Assembly (NCBI GenBank): GCA_011503125.2
Contig: WWBZ02000062.1
Span: 124,001-188,000 of the forward strand
DNA length: 64,000 nucleotides
Source of the DNA: Botryosphaeria dothidea
Lineage: Eukaryota; Ascomycota; Dothideomycetes; Botryosphaeriales; Botryosphaeriaceae
Direction of reading: 5' to 3'
Of this stretch, positions 10,001-20,200 are shown in pieces. The first letter of the stretch is position 1. The number at the start of each line of letters is the position of its first letter. A program made the position numbers and the translations under genes. The notes below the pieces were generated by a model that was not told the origin of the DNA, did not search any database, and saw only the letters and a program-made list of their open reading frames with translations.

Positions 10001-11242
10001 TGTCTCCAAACTACCGTGTTGTCCCCTTCTAATCCTCGCGGGATCGTCTCCTCCAATGGGAGTAGGACTATCCTCATCCTTAAGCCTTTCCCGTGCGGCC
10101 TTGGCTAGTGCTCTCTGTTGCACCGCCTGTGAGGGTTTGATGTACATGAGGCAGACCTGCTGGCCTTGGCGTCTCATACGCTTGAATGCCTCTCCTGAGA
10201 TTGTCTGGACGTCGACTTGAGGTTCAGTGGCTGCTAATTGCTTACGCGAAGCCTTACTCTTAGCCTTATGCCTTTTCCTCGTAGTCCTTCGTGACGTATG
10301 CTGTACTTGTTCGTCGGGAATACTAGACTCGGTTGGTCTTACTCCGCTTGAGGTGCTGCATTTTACCGAGGAGGCGGCGTCTCGTACGCTACTGTCCTGG
10401 TCCTGTTTTACGCTTTCCTTAAGGTTGCCGTTGATGCTGCCGTCGCTGGGCCTTACGCCATCATTGCCGTTGATGCTGCCGTCACTGGGCCTCACGCCAT
10501 CGTGGCTAGAGTCGTATCTTAAGTCGGGGGTATCGTTTCGCTTAGTAGGGCTTATTCCTGCAATAGGGTTGCATTTTACCGAGGAGGCTTCGCTACTTGC
10601 GTCGCAGTCCTGGTGCTGACTTACACCACTATCGGAGTCGCCTACACAGTTGCCACATTCAGGCCTTACACTGGCTACTTCCCGTGTTGATGTCGATAGG
10701 AGCTTTCGAAGGGTATCCAACAACCCATTCTCCTTCTGTAATCCTTGTTTTCGTAGGAGGTCCTCGAGCTCCTCTCGAAAGATAATGGAGTCTCCTTCTC
10801 CGAAGTCGAAGATAGGTTTCTGTGTCCGGATCCAGGGCATACCTAGAATGATATCGTGCCCAGGAATACGTTGGACGTCGAGGGAAATCCGTTCTTGATG
10901 GTTCCCTATCTGGAGGGTTGCTTCCTCCGTTTCTATCTTTACCCAGCCTTCTCCGTAGGCTGCCTGGGATCCGTCGAATCCACTGAGGGGATACGGTTCC
11001 TGTTTCTTGCGGTATGGGATATTCATCTTCTGCACAAGCTCGTTGTGGATGAAATTTCCGCTTGATCCTGTATCGATCAGGATTCTAGTGGGTACTCCGT
11101 TGAGTATTCCTTGTGTCTTGAACTGTTTCCATAGGTTTGGTCCGGTAAGAGTTTCCGTTTCCGATGTGCGCGATACCATATGAAGGGACCTAGACTATGG
11201 CCCCTGGGTTGGTCCCATTGCCGTAGGGCCGTCTAGTTTTTT
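6302..11242 (-). CDS. pol: Gypsy A copy 1 Pol polyprotein (protease, RT, RNase H, integrase, chromodomain)
   Basis: Pol is read in the -1 frame from the slippery site at 11242-11236. An early TAG (11197-11195) interrupts it; copy 2 has CAG there. The next ATG is at 11179 and opens 1625 codons. Counting from that Met: protease DTGSSGNF at about 36, reverse transcriptase YLDD at about 600, RNase H, integrase with the zinc finger near 960-1000 and HPQTDGQTER, and a chromodomain (LVKWEGYGNEDNQW) near 1320-1368. The chromodomain places it among the chromoviruses. The last 250 or so codons are P/Q/T-rich with no recognised domain, and they coincide with the antisense gene, so they may be an antisense shadow rather than functional protein. 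Confidence 0.88.
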
Positions 11243-13062
11243 GGCATAGGGTAGCCGTAGACTTCACTGTGCATATAGTCTTCCCATTCGTTGACTTGGA
11301 GATATGCTTGCTTCCAGTTGGTCCATTTGTCGGAGTTCTGCTTCCTTCGCCAGTAGACTTTGTCCTTTCGAACCTGATATCTAAAGGTTGGTCGATTGAG
11401 CTTCTTGTCCGGAATCCACTGGAGTGTACGATGCTGGATCGTTGCCGTGCCGTACTGGCAGAGAATCCGTGCTAGTTCCCGGAGGGAGTCGTAGTCTGCT
11501 TGCTCGCGTGCTGAGGTTCCTTGGTGGTGGCGTTCGACGAGTGTCGTTTCTTTGGTCACCGGAAGTTCGTACTTCTTCCCGTCTTGTTCAATTCGGGTTT
11601 CCCAAAGGGTGTTCTGACGCCATCCCCAAATGACCGTAAGCGCGATGCCTTTCTGATGCGGAATCCAGATTGTTTGACTAAGATTGCCCCATTCGTCCCG
11701 TAGGTGGTTGCCAATGCCGTATCTTTCAGCGAGAACTTCTAACGAGACGAGGGTGTCTAGTTTGTCCGATGGTATAGGTGCATTATCTGACTGCGTTTCA
11801 CTAGTACTCTCGTATAGTTCTCCTGTTTCGCTGTTGACAAGTTCGTCGTCTAGAGGGAAACTATCGATGATATCGTCGGTTTCGATGACTTCTTCGTTCC
11901 TGGTCATCATACCGAAGTTTCGAGGTTCGTGGGGGTACCATCCAGAGATATCCTTGCTGGTTTGGTGCGTCTGACAGCCGTCATCGTAACAGGCTGTCCA
12001 GTGTAGCGTATCGTGGTTGTCTTGGCGAGATGCAACCGACGCTTCACGCTGAGCGCTCGAAGTCTGCTTGTTGTCCTTCTTGCTGCGAGGGTTCTGCGGA
12101 CACTTAGGAGAGAAGTGTTTGTCACTGCCGCAGGTGATGCAGAGTCGATCCTTATAGCGCTGTTTCTGCTCATCCGTCCAGTTCGGGTTAGGTCCCTTGG
12201 GCTTCTTGTTGTTGTGACCATTGTTGCCCTTCTTGGAATCCTGTCTGTTGGCCGCGTCGAGGGCCATAGCGTCTCCGCCTTCGAGGGTTGTTCTTTCACG
12301 GCGGGGCTTCGAGGTGTTGGATTGTCGAGAACCCATCTTCCATTCGTACATGCGACCGTCGATCTGAGACGCAAGGTCTACCATCTTCTGAAAGGTAGGT
12401 GGGTATTCGTGAGTGATCATGTTCTTCTTGACTTCGTCCTTCAGGCCTTTATAGAAGAGGTCGCGGAAAGTCTCGTCTGACCATTCGAGGTAGGCTGCAA
12501 GCTGCTGAAACTTGGTTGCGTAGACAGCTACAGATCCCATCTGTCTAACGGTCATAATATCGTTAGAGGCTTTGCGGACTTCGTCCCGATCGTTGAAAGT
12601 GGCCCTAAGGTTGTCTGCGAATCCCGTGTAGGTGTCGAAGATTTCCTTGGTCTTTGCCCGTCTCTTCTCGAGAGAGTGTTCGTTGGCTAGGTGGTCGCGA
12701 AGGTATGGTTCCATCCATGCTTCTGCCGTTCCTCTGAGGTAGGTTGATGCGAAGAGCACTTCTTCGGCGTCGTTGTCGAATTGTGCTTGGTTAAACTGGA
12801 GGTAGCGTTGCATCTGGAGTAGGAAGGATTGGAGCTTCTTCCTGTCCCCATCGAACTTCTCGGGTGCCGCTACTTTAACCTTAGTAGCGCTCCGCTTTGT
12901 CGTGTGCTCGATCAGTCGAGCGTTCTGAGCTTTCAACTCCTCGATGAGTTGTAAGAGCTCAGCTCTGGTAGGCTCTGTTTGCAGCGCGGGCGGAGCACGC
13001 CCTGGGGCACCCTCAGCGCGGCCCTCCGTTGGGTCGACGTCCATCTGAGATCCTGGTGCCAT
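11233..13062 (-). CDS. gag: Gypsy A copy 1 Gag
   Basis: 609 aa, ATG at 13062, about 97 bp inside the 5' LTR. It has an Ala/Pro-rich N-terminus, a helical ELKAQNARLIEH stretch, and a central retrotransposon gag capsid region (from about 60: KFDGDRKKLQSFLLQMQRYL). Then comes a basic linker and one zinc knuckle (CITCGSDKHFSPKC, C-x2-C-x4-H-x4-C) at about 310-325, with a long C-terminal extension after it. Gag forms the virus-like particle and packages element RNA. It is intact and differs from copy 2 at only one residue that I noticed (H versus Y in NEHSLE). Confidence 0.92.
   Translation of the reverse strand: MAPGSQMDVDPTEGRAEGAPGRAPPALQTEPTRAELLQLIEELKAQNARLIEHTTKRSATKVKVAAPEKFDGDRKKLQSFLLQMQRYLQFNQAQFDNDAEEVLFASTYLRGTAEAWMEPYLRDHLANEHSLEKRRAKTKEIFDTYTGFADNLRATFNDRDEVRKASNDIMTVRQMGSVAVYATKFQQLAAYLEWSDETFRDLFYKGLKDEVKKNMITHEYPPTFQKMVDLASQIDGRMYEWKMGSRQSNTSKPRRERTTLEGGDAMALDAANRQDSKKGNNGHNNKKPKGPNPNWTDEQKQRYKDRLCITCGSDKHFSPKCPQNPRSKKDNKQTSSAQREASVASRQDNHDTLHWTACYDDGCQTHQTSKDISGWYPHEPRNFGMMTRNEEVIETDDIIDSFPLDDELVNSETGELYESTSETQSDNAPIPSDKLDTLVSLEVLAERYGIGNHLRDEWGNLSQTIWIPHQKGIALTVIWGWRQNTLWETRIEQDGKKYELPVTKETTLVERHHQGTSAREQADYDSLRELARILCQYGTATIQHRTLQWIPDKKLNRPTFRYQVRKDKVYWRRKQNSDKWTNWKQAYLQVNEWEDYMHSEVYGYPMPKN
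11236..11242 (-). other. -1 ribosomal frameshift heptamer at the gag stop (copy 1)
   Basis: On the coding strand the last gag codons read cca-aaa-aac-tag, so A-AAA-AAC sits in the gag frame directly before the stop. This is a canonical X-XXY-YYZ slippery site. The -1 frame is open across the gag stop and leads into protease (copy 1 then meets its TAG). It explains how pol lacks its own start in the family. Confidence 0.75.
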
Positions 13063-13159
13063 TGTATGCTTTCCCTAAACGCGTTAGGCGGGGTGATACT
13101 TAACCTAATAACTCGTTCTTCCTGAACGGTCCCTCTCCTTGCAAGGATGGTGGTCAAAG

Positions 13160-13637
13160 TGTAACGAGCGGGCCTCTACCTCTAAGGATCCAAACACCAA
13201 AGAGGGTGGAAACCTGTCGAGGGTTTTCCTTGAGTGGGTACAAGAAGAGGTACGTGAGGAACGAGTAGACGACTGAAGACTGAGCACTGCGTGCGAAGGC
13301 CTTGTTACTAACAATTGGTGCTGAATTGTTATTGAAGTTGACCACGAAGGTCAAAGCTATCTAGAGAGCGTGGTTTATATACGTAGGAGAGTTCTATACA
13401 ATCTATGTGCTCAATAGGCGGGTTGCGCTCAATGGCGCGTAGTCTTCTGAGCGAGCTGTTGTGATTGAGCAGGATGGCTCAGTAGGTGGGGCCCGCTCAG
13501 GCAGCCTTGGCAATCTGAGCGGGTGGGTCTAGTTGAGCGCGAGGTCACGTGACCTCGGATCTTTATGACCCCGACTTCTGTTGTTCCGGCGGGGCTGATC
13601 CCTAACTTCCTCAACCTGTGGAGGCTGCGCCGTAACA
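13160..13637 (-). repeat. Gypsy A copy 1, 5' LTR with TATA and self-primer
   Basis: 478 bp, carrying the gag-pol promoter on the minus strand. TATATA is at 13376-13381. About 31 bases downstream, at 13345-13338, the sense sequence gtggtcaa is complementary to ttgaccac at 13157-13150, which begins 2 nt after the LTR end. This is the Tf1-like self-priming layout. Confidence 0.9.
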
Positions 13638-13642
13638 CTACG

Positions 13643-13811
13643 CATCGAGAATCTCGACAAACCCTTAAAATCCTTAAAATACTTAGCCTTCCCAGCCACT
13701 TTTAAGGGCAAGGAATAAGAAAACACTAATAAGCTACCTTGTATCTATAGACTTAATTACTAGTATAAGGAGTACTTCTACTTTAATAAGGATATTCGAC
13801 CTAAGTACTAG
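13643..13811 (+). pseudogene. Copia internal fragment between gypsy A copy 1 and the TRIM
   Basis: About 170 bp of the host copia, continuing from 5623 after one copy of the target duplication ctacg. It reads as degraded late gag and has stop codons. Nothing else is seen in it. Confidence 0.6.
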
Positions 13812-14415
13812 TGTTACGACGGACCGACCGTGTTGGGTTTCAGTCGGTGTGTAAGACCATTCGGCCAACCTCCCGTCGACTCTCAGTCGACAAAAGGTTC
13901 AGCAATGATCAGCCTGGTGGCTGATCGTGCCCCAACAACTCTATATACAGGTAGATCCGTAACACTACCTCCCCCTTTAAGGCAGATGGCCCAGCTGCCC
14001 AGAACTCAGCCGGCTGTCATCTGGATATAGAGTTACCCCCAACCATCCAGTCATGCGCCAGTCAAACAAGACCGGACCTGCAGCGGACTGTGGCTGTGAG
14101 CCGGGGGAACGAGTCACCTGGTTGCTTCGCTCGGGCGCGCTCGCTTGCCGCGAGAGTGGGGGGACCAGACCCACTTCTTCTCTCACGCCTGTCAACTAGG
14201 CAAACTTCCAGTTGACGCAACCGGGGCTCGAACCTGTCGACCCATGGGTAGGCTGATCATATTGTTACGACGGACCGACCGTGTTGGGTTTCAGTCGGTG
14301 TGTAAGACCATTCGGCCAACCTCCCGTCGACTCTCAGTCGACAAAAGGTTCAGCAATGATCAGCCTGGTGGCTGATCGTGCCCCAACAACTCTATATACA
14401 GGTAGATCCGTAACA
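13812..14415 (-). mobile_element. TRIM: miniature non-autonomous LTR element, 604 bp
   Basis: Two 153-bp LTRs (13812-13964 and 14263-14415) that I read as identical, TG...CA ends, target duplication actag on both sides (13807-13811, 14416-14420), and a 298-bp interior with no meaningful coding frame. On the minus strand a purine tract (AAAGGGGGAGGTAG, complement of 13965-13978) precedes the left LTR. A primer site follows the right one: 14260-14250 is complementary to LTR bases 14366-14356. This gives its orientation and points to mobilisation in trans by a self-priming Ty3-type element. The terminal TGTTACGG is shared with gypsy A, the likeliest helper. Identical LTRs imply recent insertion. 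Confidence 0.9.
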
Positions 14416-14420
14416 ACTAG

Positions 14421-14754
14421 AAACTAAATAAAGTAGTTTAAATACGTATTAACGAGAAACTTAAGGATCTAAAAATTAAGGTACGAATCGATTATATATT
14501 AAATCGAGAAAAGGAAAGATAACTCGGTTTTCTATCTACTATAAACACGACTATAACTCTAATACCCAACGTTTAAAGTAAATCCCCTTTAATCGAGATC
14601 GCCTTATTCTCTATTATTAGCCACTCTATAAGGAGAGCTAATACTTCTCTTTAGTTATCCTAGATTCTCAACTCTAGAACCGATTATTATATCTATAACC
14701 GATCTATATAGAATAGATTTAAATAAACTAGAGCTGCTAAACTAGACGAATATC
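14421..14754 (+). pseudogene. Copia internal fragment between the TRIM and chromovirus B
   Basis: RIP-saturated AT-rich copia sequence with stops in every frame. By position it should cover protease or the start of integrase, but I see no recognisable motif. Confidence 0.5.
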
Positions 14755-15072
14755 TATTAGAATTCTAGTCTATAGACCCCTTACTTCTCTTTTAGCTTCG
14801 TTAACTTAGTACCGAGGTCTAGACTTATCTACTTATAAATTAGGAAGCTAGTATTTTAGTTAGTTCTTTATATATATAAACCTCGCCTCCTCTACCTCGT
14901 AGTTAGTTCTTTAGTCTAGTAACTTTATATTCTCCTTAGACTACCTTATTCTCCGTAGACTTACCTATATCTTTCTATCTTTCCTCTTATTTCTTATCTC
15001 TTAAGCCTACCTCTTTATATTAGATCTTATAGGTCTAAGCCTCTTATACTTATTTACCTCCGTATTATTATA
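14755..15072 (+). repeat. Chromovirus B 5' LTR
   Basis: 318 bp, matching the split right LTR. TATATATATA lies near 14870. The bases agtctagtaa at 14913-14922 pair (one G-U) with ttattagact at 15075-15084, which starts 2 nt after the LTR end, again a self-priming layout. Confidence 0.8.
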
Positions 15073-15330
15073 CTTTATTAGACTCTAAACTAATTCGTTC
15101 TAGGCTTAAGTTAGCTTTCTATTATATTATAAGAATAATCCGTACCTCTAGACTCTTAAGGTTCTCTAGATAAAGTCTAGAATTTCTTAGAACTCTTCCT
15201 AGAAACCGACCCTACTATATCTAATAGTACTTTTCCCCCGCTCCCGCCTAGTTATCCGCTTTCTACCGAATTTCGCTTATATTATTTATAAGCCTACTCC
15301 TTAGGTCGCTCCTCGCTTTAATAAGTTATC

Positions 15331-17200
15331 GCTAACGTAGTTTATTAGCGAGCCGCGTATATTAGCGACCCGCGCACTTTTTCTTGGCGTAACTACTCTT
15401 CGTCTTCTATACGCGTTTTCTCTATAGCTAAGTATACGAATTTAAATAACCGAAGCACGAATTATCTTAGCTATCGAAGCTATCCGAACCTCTCGAAAAT
15501 TAAGCCGCCGCGCCGCGGCAAAGATCTATAACGTGCCCGAATTAATACTCCGCGATAGAATAAACGGTAGAACCCCTAAAGCCGATTCCCGGCCCGCTAC
15601 TTAGAATTTAGCCGAGATCGAGAAGGATATAATCGTCTAATACATCTTAGACTTAGATTTACGAGGATTTCTACCCTCGATCGAAGACGTACGCGTAATA
15701 GCGGACTATATCCTCGCGTCGCGGAGCGCGTAACGCGTCGGAAAGCTCTGGCTAAACCGCTTTATTAAGCGACGAGAAGAGCTACGCACGCGTTTTTCTC
15801 GCGCCTACGACTTCTAGCGAGCCCTTTACGAAGATCCTTAGCTTATAAGCGAATAGTTCGCTCTATTCTCGAATATACGGGCCAAATACGGCATCTAGAA
15901 CTACGATTTATATAACTTCGACGAGACCGGCTTTATAATAGGCATAGTCTACTCTACTATAGTTATTACCCGGGCTAATCGACGTAGAAAAGGCAAGGTA
16001 ATTTAGCCTAGTAATCGAGAATAAGCGACCGCGATTACCTATATTAGCGGTAACGGCTTTAACGTCCTCCCGTTTTTACTAGTTTAAGGCCGGTGCTACC
16101 TCACCAACTAGTATACCGAGGGCGGTCTTTCCGACTCCTAGCCGGTTAAACCGACCTCTAACGGGTAGACCGATAACGATATAGGCTTAGATTAGATTAA
16201 GTACTTCGAGAAGTATACTACGGCGCGTATAAAGAGTAGTTACCGGATACTAGTACTCGATAGGCACGAGAGCTACTAATTAGTCGAATTCGAGGAATTC
16301 TATAAGGCACATAATATTATTACTATCTACCTACCTCCCTATTCGTCCTACTTAACCTAACCGCTTAACGTCGGCTTCTTTAGCGCGTTAAAAAGGGTAT
16401 ACGGAAAGGAAATCGGGCTATTTATCCGCGCGTATATTAACTATATTACTAAGGTCGAGTTCTTCTTAGTATTTCGCGTAGTATATAATACTATAATAAC
16501 TAAGGAAAATATTACCGGCGCTTTTCGGGGCGCTAGACTTATTCTATTTAATCCGTAAGCCGTTATTTCTAAGTTAGATATTAAATTACGGACGCTAATA
16601 CCTACGCGCACCCCTAACGCTAACGCCGACCTTTAGGTCTTCTAGACGCTATATAACCCGACCGAGGCTATTTCGTAATCTAAGTTAGTTATATCTCGGA
16701 TTAATAGTTATTAAGAAAGCTCCCCGACGCCTATTTTTTCCGCTATTAAGTAAATAGCAAAGAGTTTAGAGAAAATAGTCTATACGGTAACTCTTTTAAC
16801 CGAGGAGAACCGCGCGCTTTAAAAAGTAAATAAGATACTTAGTAAGCGCCGGAGGGCTAAGAAAATACGTATCCGTAAAGAAGGTATATTAACTACTAAA
16901 GATATACGAGATATTTTAGCTTAAAGAGATAGTAAGAAATAGGTAGCGCGCGATAGGCGCGAAAATCGGGATGGCGGCGGAGGAAGGCCGGCGACTATAC
17001 GGCGATGCGGCACCTACGGCGAGCCCGGATATAATATATAAATATACTAGATCGAAGAAGTAATATCCGGTATTTATAGTTCCGACTAATTTTAATTAAT
17101 TTAAGAGATATTAGCTACGTAATTCGGGTAAAGAGTAGTTACGCTAAGGAAAAGTACGCGGGTCGCTAATATGCGCGGCTCGCTAATAAACTACGTTAGC
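15331..17200 (+). mobile_element. Fot1/pogo-type DNA transposon, RIP-inactivated
   Basis: About 1870 bp between inverted repeats of about 70 bp (15331-15400 and 17131-17200) that match with only a few transitions. The plus strand encodes a broken DDE transposase: NFDETGF, then RKGKV, GNGFN-LPF, NGWTDN-like, LDRHESY and LPPYSSYLT motifs in the order of the Fot1/pogo family (DDE_1). Many Trp and Gln codons have become stops, as RIP does. Outer flanks are TA-rich, consistent with TA target duplication, but the exact end bases are uncertain by 1-2 nt. It lies in the 5' leader of chromovirus B. Confidence 0.85.
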
Positions 17201-17249
17201 CTAAATATTATATCTTAGAACTTCTTAAATAAGACTCTCTACCTTATAG

Positions 17250-20200
17250 ATTATTTTATACTTAGATAAATATACGCCCTTAGAATTTTCTTAACTCCTA
17301 CCCTATCTACGATCTATACTTAATCTATTACCCCGGAACTTACTCTATCTTATATTCGTATTACTAAAGTCGCCGACCTAAAGTTCTTTAAAGAAAACCG
17401 CGCCGAATTCGAGAACTTCTCTACGTAACTTTAGTTAAAGTTCGGCTCTAACCTATCTACTTTCGATACTAAATCTACTAAGATTTAGTATATAGGCTTA
17501 TATCTTCGGGATACTACCTATACTTAGTTTAAATTATACGTTAACTAAACTACTAGCGAGATCTTCTTTATAATCTACTAAGACTTCTATAAGACTCTTA
17601 GCTAAGTCTTTAATAATCTAGATACTTAGGCTACTATAGAACGCGCTATTTAGAACCTTCGCTAAGAAACCTTATACTTAGACTACTACTCTCGCTTCGT
17701 CTTACTTACTACGATTCTCGGTTAGATATAAAATAATATTAAAATTATATACTTTCGTAATAGCCTTAAAAATAACCTTAAAGATCTTCTTATTAGACGA
17801 GAGATATCTAAGAAGTTTTAAGACTTTATAAATATCTATATCTTTTTAGATTACTCTCTATACGCTCGATATCTTAAGAAGAAACGTACTACTACGGCCT
17901 CTAGACTATAAAATATTTCTATATCTACTTCTATAGTTAGACTCTTAGCTATATTCTCTAGTATATCTTAGATAACTTAGCTAACTACGAAACCTATAGA
18001 ACTCGATACTACTACTCGAAAAGTATACTAAAAAGCTAATAACCTCTATACTTACTATAGTAATTTAAACTACTAAATACGTAAGTATTCTAAGGTAAAG
18101 AGTCTAAAGGGTTTAAACCTTAATTTAATAACTACTATCTCGTAATCTATAACTAGTAACCCGGCTTTTAATTTACTACTCGTAGCTATAGTCCTATACT
18201 AGCTAAAAAATTAAGGCGGCTAGTAGCCTCGCGGCCTCTATCTAGCCCGTCTACCTCGTCTACCGTATCCGCGGCTATATACTTATTTAATTCGTTTTTA
18301 GTCCTTAGTAACCTTAATTCGAACCTTAAAAAACTCTTATTTACTAGTAGCCCGCCTAAACTACTTTATAGTAAATACGACTTAGGAATAGAACGTCTTT
18401 TAGTTATTAATACCTTAGTTTTTAATAGACTTTTAGCTACTACTATAATTAACTCTAGTACTTCTAAATAATTTATTAATTAGTAATTCCTATATATATA
18501 TAGTCTCTACTTCCGTAAAAAACCCGTTTCTTAAAAGATTAAACTTACTAATAGAGAAATAGAATATCTATCCTACGAAATCGATCTTCTCTTACTTATT
18601 AACTAATACCTCGAGACTACTATCTTTTAAGTTATAAATATCGTAGAATACTCGCTTATTCTTAGACGTTTATAGCTTAAGAGGTATAATCCGCTAATTA
18701 ATTAGTTAAAGAATACGATTTCGTTTACCTCCCCGTTCTACTAGGTAAACTATTTACCTACTCGACCTCCGCCTACTTCGCCTACTTCGCCTACTTCGTC
18801 TACTTCGTCTACTTCGTCTACTTCGTCTACTTAGCCTACTTTAATAACCTCCATTTTCTTACTACTTCGTTCTACGGTTACCTCTATTTTCTATAAGACG
18901 TACTAACGCCTTATTAAGAAGAGAAATTAGTAGCTATTTACTATCTCTATAGAAGAGGTATCTAAATATCTTAATTCTAGAGATAGACTTAGCTCTATAA
19001 CCCCTAAAGAATTAGAAGAGAAAATACGGTAAACTATTTCTCTTAAGTATTACGATCTATTACTCTTATTTTTAAAAGTATCTACTAATAAGCTTTCTCC
19101 TTACCGCTACGTAGACTACGCTATAAAATTAAAAGATAGTAAAAAACTATTCTTTAGCCTACTCTATTCTATATTAGACCTTAAGCTTAAGGCTCTTCGC
19201 GAATACCTCTACGAGTACTAGGCTAAAGACTTTATTCGACTCTTAATCTTATTTTCCGCCTTTTTAATCTTTTTCGTTCGTAAACCCGATAGTAGTAGTA
19301 TTAAACTCTATATTAATTATAGAGAACTTAATATTATTACTAAAAAGAATCGTTATTTCTTACTACGAATTAATAATACTCTTCGATAGCTTTAAAAGAC
19401 TAAAGTTATTACTAAACTTAACCTATATAAAGCTTTTAACTTAATTCGTATTCGAAAGAATAACGAGTATCTTATAGTCTTCCGTACTCGTTATAGACTC
19501 TTCGAGTATATAGTTATACCCTTTAGTTTAACTAACGCCCCCGCTACTTACTAGTAATTTATTAATAACGTTCTCTATATATTTCTAGATAGGTTTTACG
19601 TAGTCTATTTAGACGACGTTTTAATCTACTTAAAGAACTAATAAGAATACGATTTATACGTCCGATAAATTCTCGAAGTACTTCTATAAGTAGGCCTTTA
19701 CGTTAAAGGCGAGAAGTATAAATTCTCCGTTATCTTAACTAAGTTTCTTAGATTTATTATTTCTCTAGAAGGACTTAGTATAGACCCGGCTAAGATCGAT
19801 ATAGTTAAGAACTAAAAAATACTACGAAACGTTATAGACGTTTAGTCGTTTCTCGGCTTTATAAACTTTTACCGTTAATTTATTAAAGAATATTTAAGAC
19901 TCGCTACTTCTTTATTTTAGTTACTACGTAAAGAGAAACTATTTAGTTAGACTTCTAAGTAGTAAAACTTATTTAATACCTTAAAGAACGCCTTCTATTC
20001 TTATCCGATTCTTCGATACTTTAAACTAGAACTCGATACTATTCTTAAAATAGACTTCTCTAACCTCGTTATCTCTAGAATTCTCTTATAGTAGTACGAA
20101 TATTCTAATAGAAAATAGCTTCTATACCTAGTAGCCTACTTCTCTAGAAAAATAACTTCTACTAAAGAGAATTACGGAATTAGCGATAAGAAACTACTAG

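Larger units (their letters stand above)
5624..13637 (-). mobile_element. Ty3/gypsy chromovirus A, copy 1 (full length, 8014 bp)
   Basis: Complete element with two 478-bp LTRs, the 5-bp target duplication ctacg (5619-5623 and 13638-13642), gag, pol with chromodomain, and an antisense gene. A polypurine tract lies next to the left LTR (C-run at 6106-6113 on the plus strand) and a self-complementary primer site next to the right LTR. The LTRs differ by two transitions that I can see, so the insertion is recent. Base composition is normal, unlike the RIP-saturated sequence around it. One nonsense change near the start of pol (11197-11195) probably disables it. Confidence 0.95.

Noticed and set aside
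10227..10619. Plus-strand open frames across gypsy A pol and gag (also 12013-12480 and the matching frames in copy 2)
   Set aside because: They are antisense to well supported gag-pol domains and lack introns, motifs or coiled coils. Only the 6200-7074 gene stands out.
13977..14195. Minus-strand 72-codon frame in the TRIM interior
   Set aside because: Short, no recognisable features; the element otherwise looks non-coding.
14223..14262. A tRNA gene at the TRIM edge
   Set aside because: Only a B-box-like stretch is present; no A box, cloverleaf or acceptor stem could be drawn.
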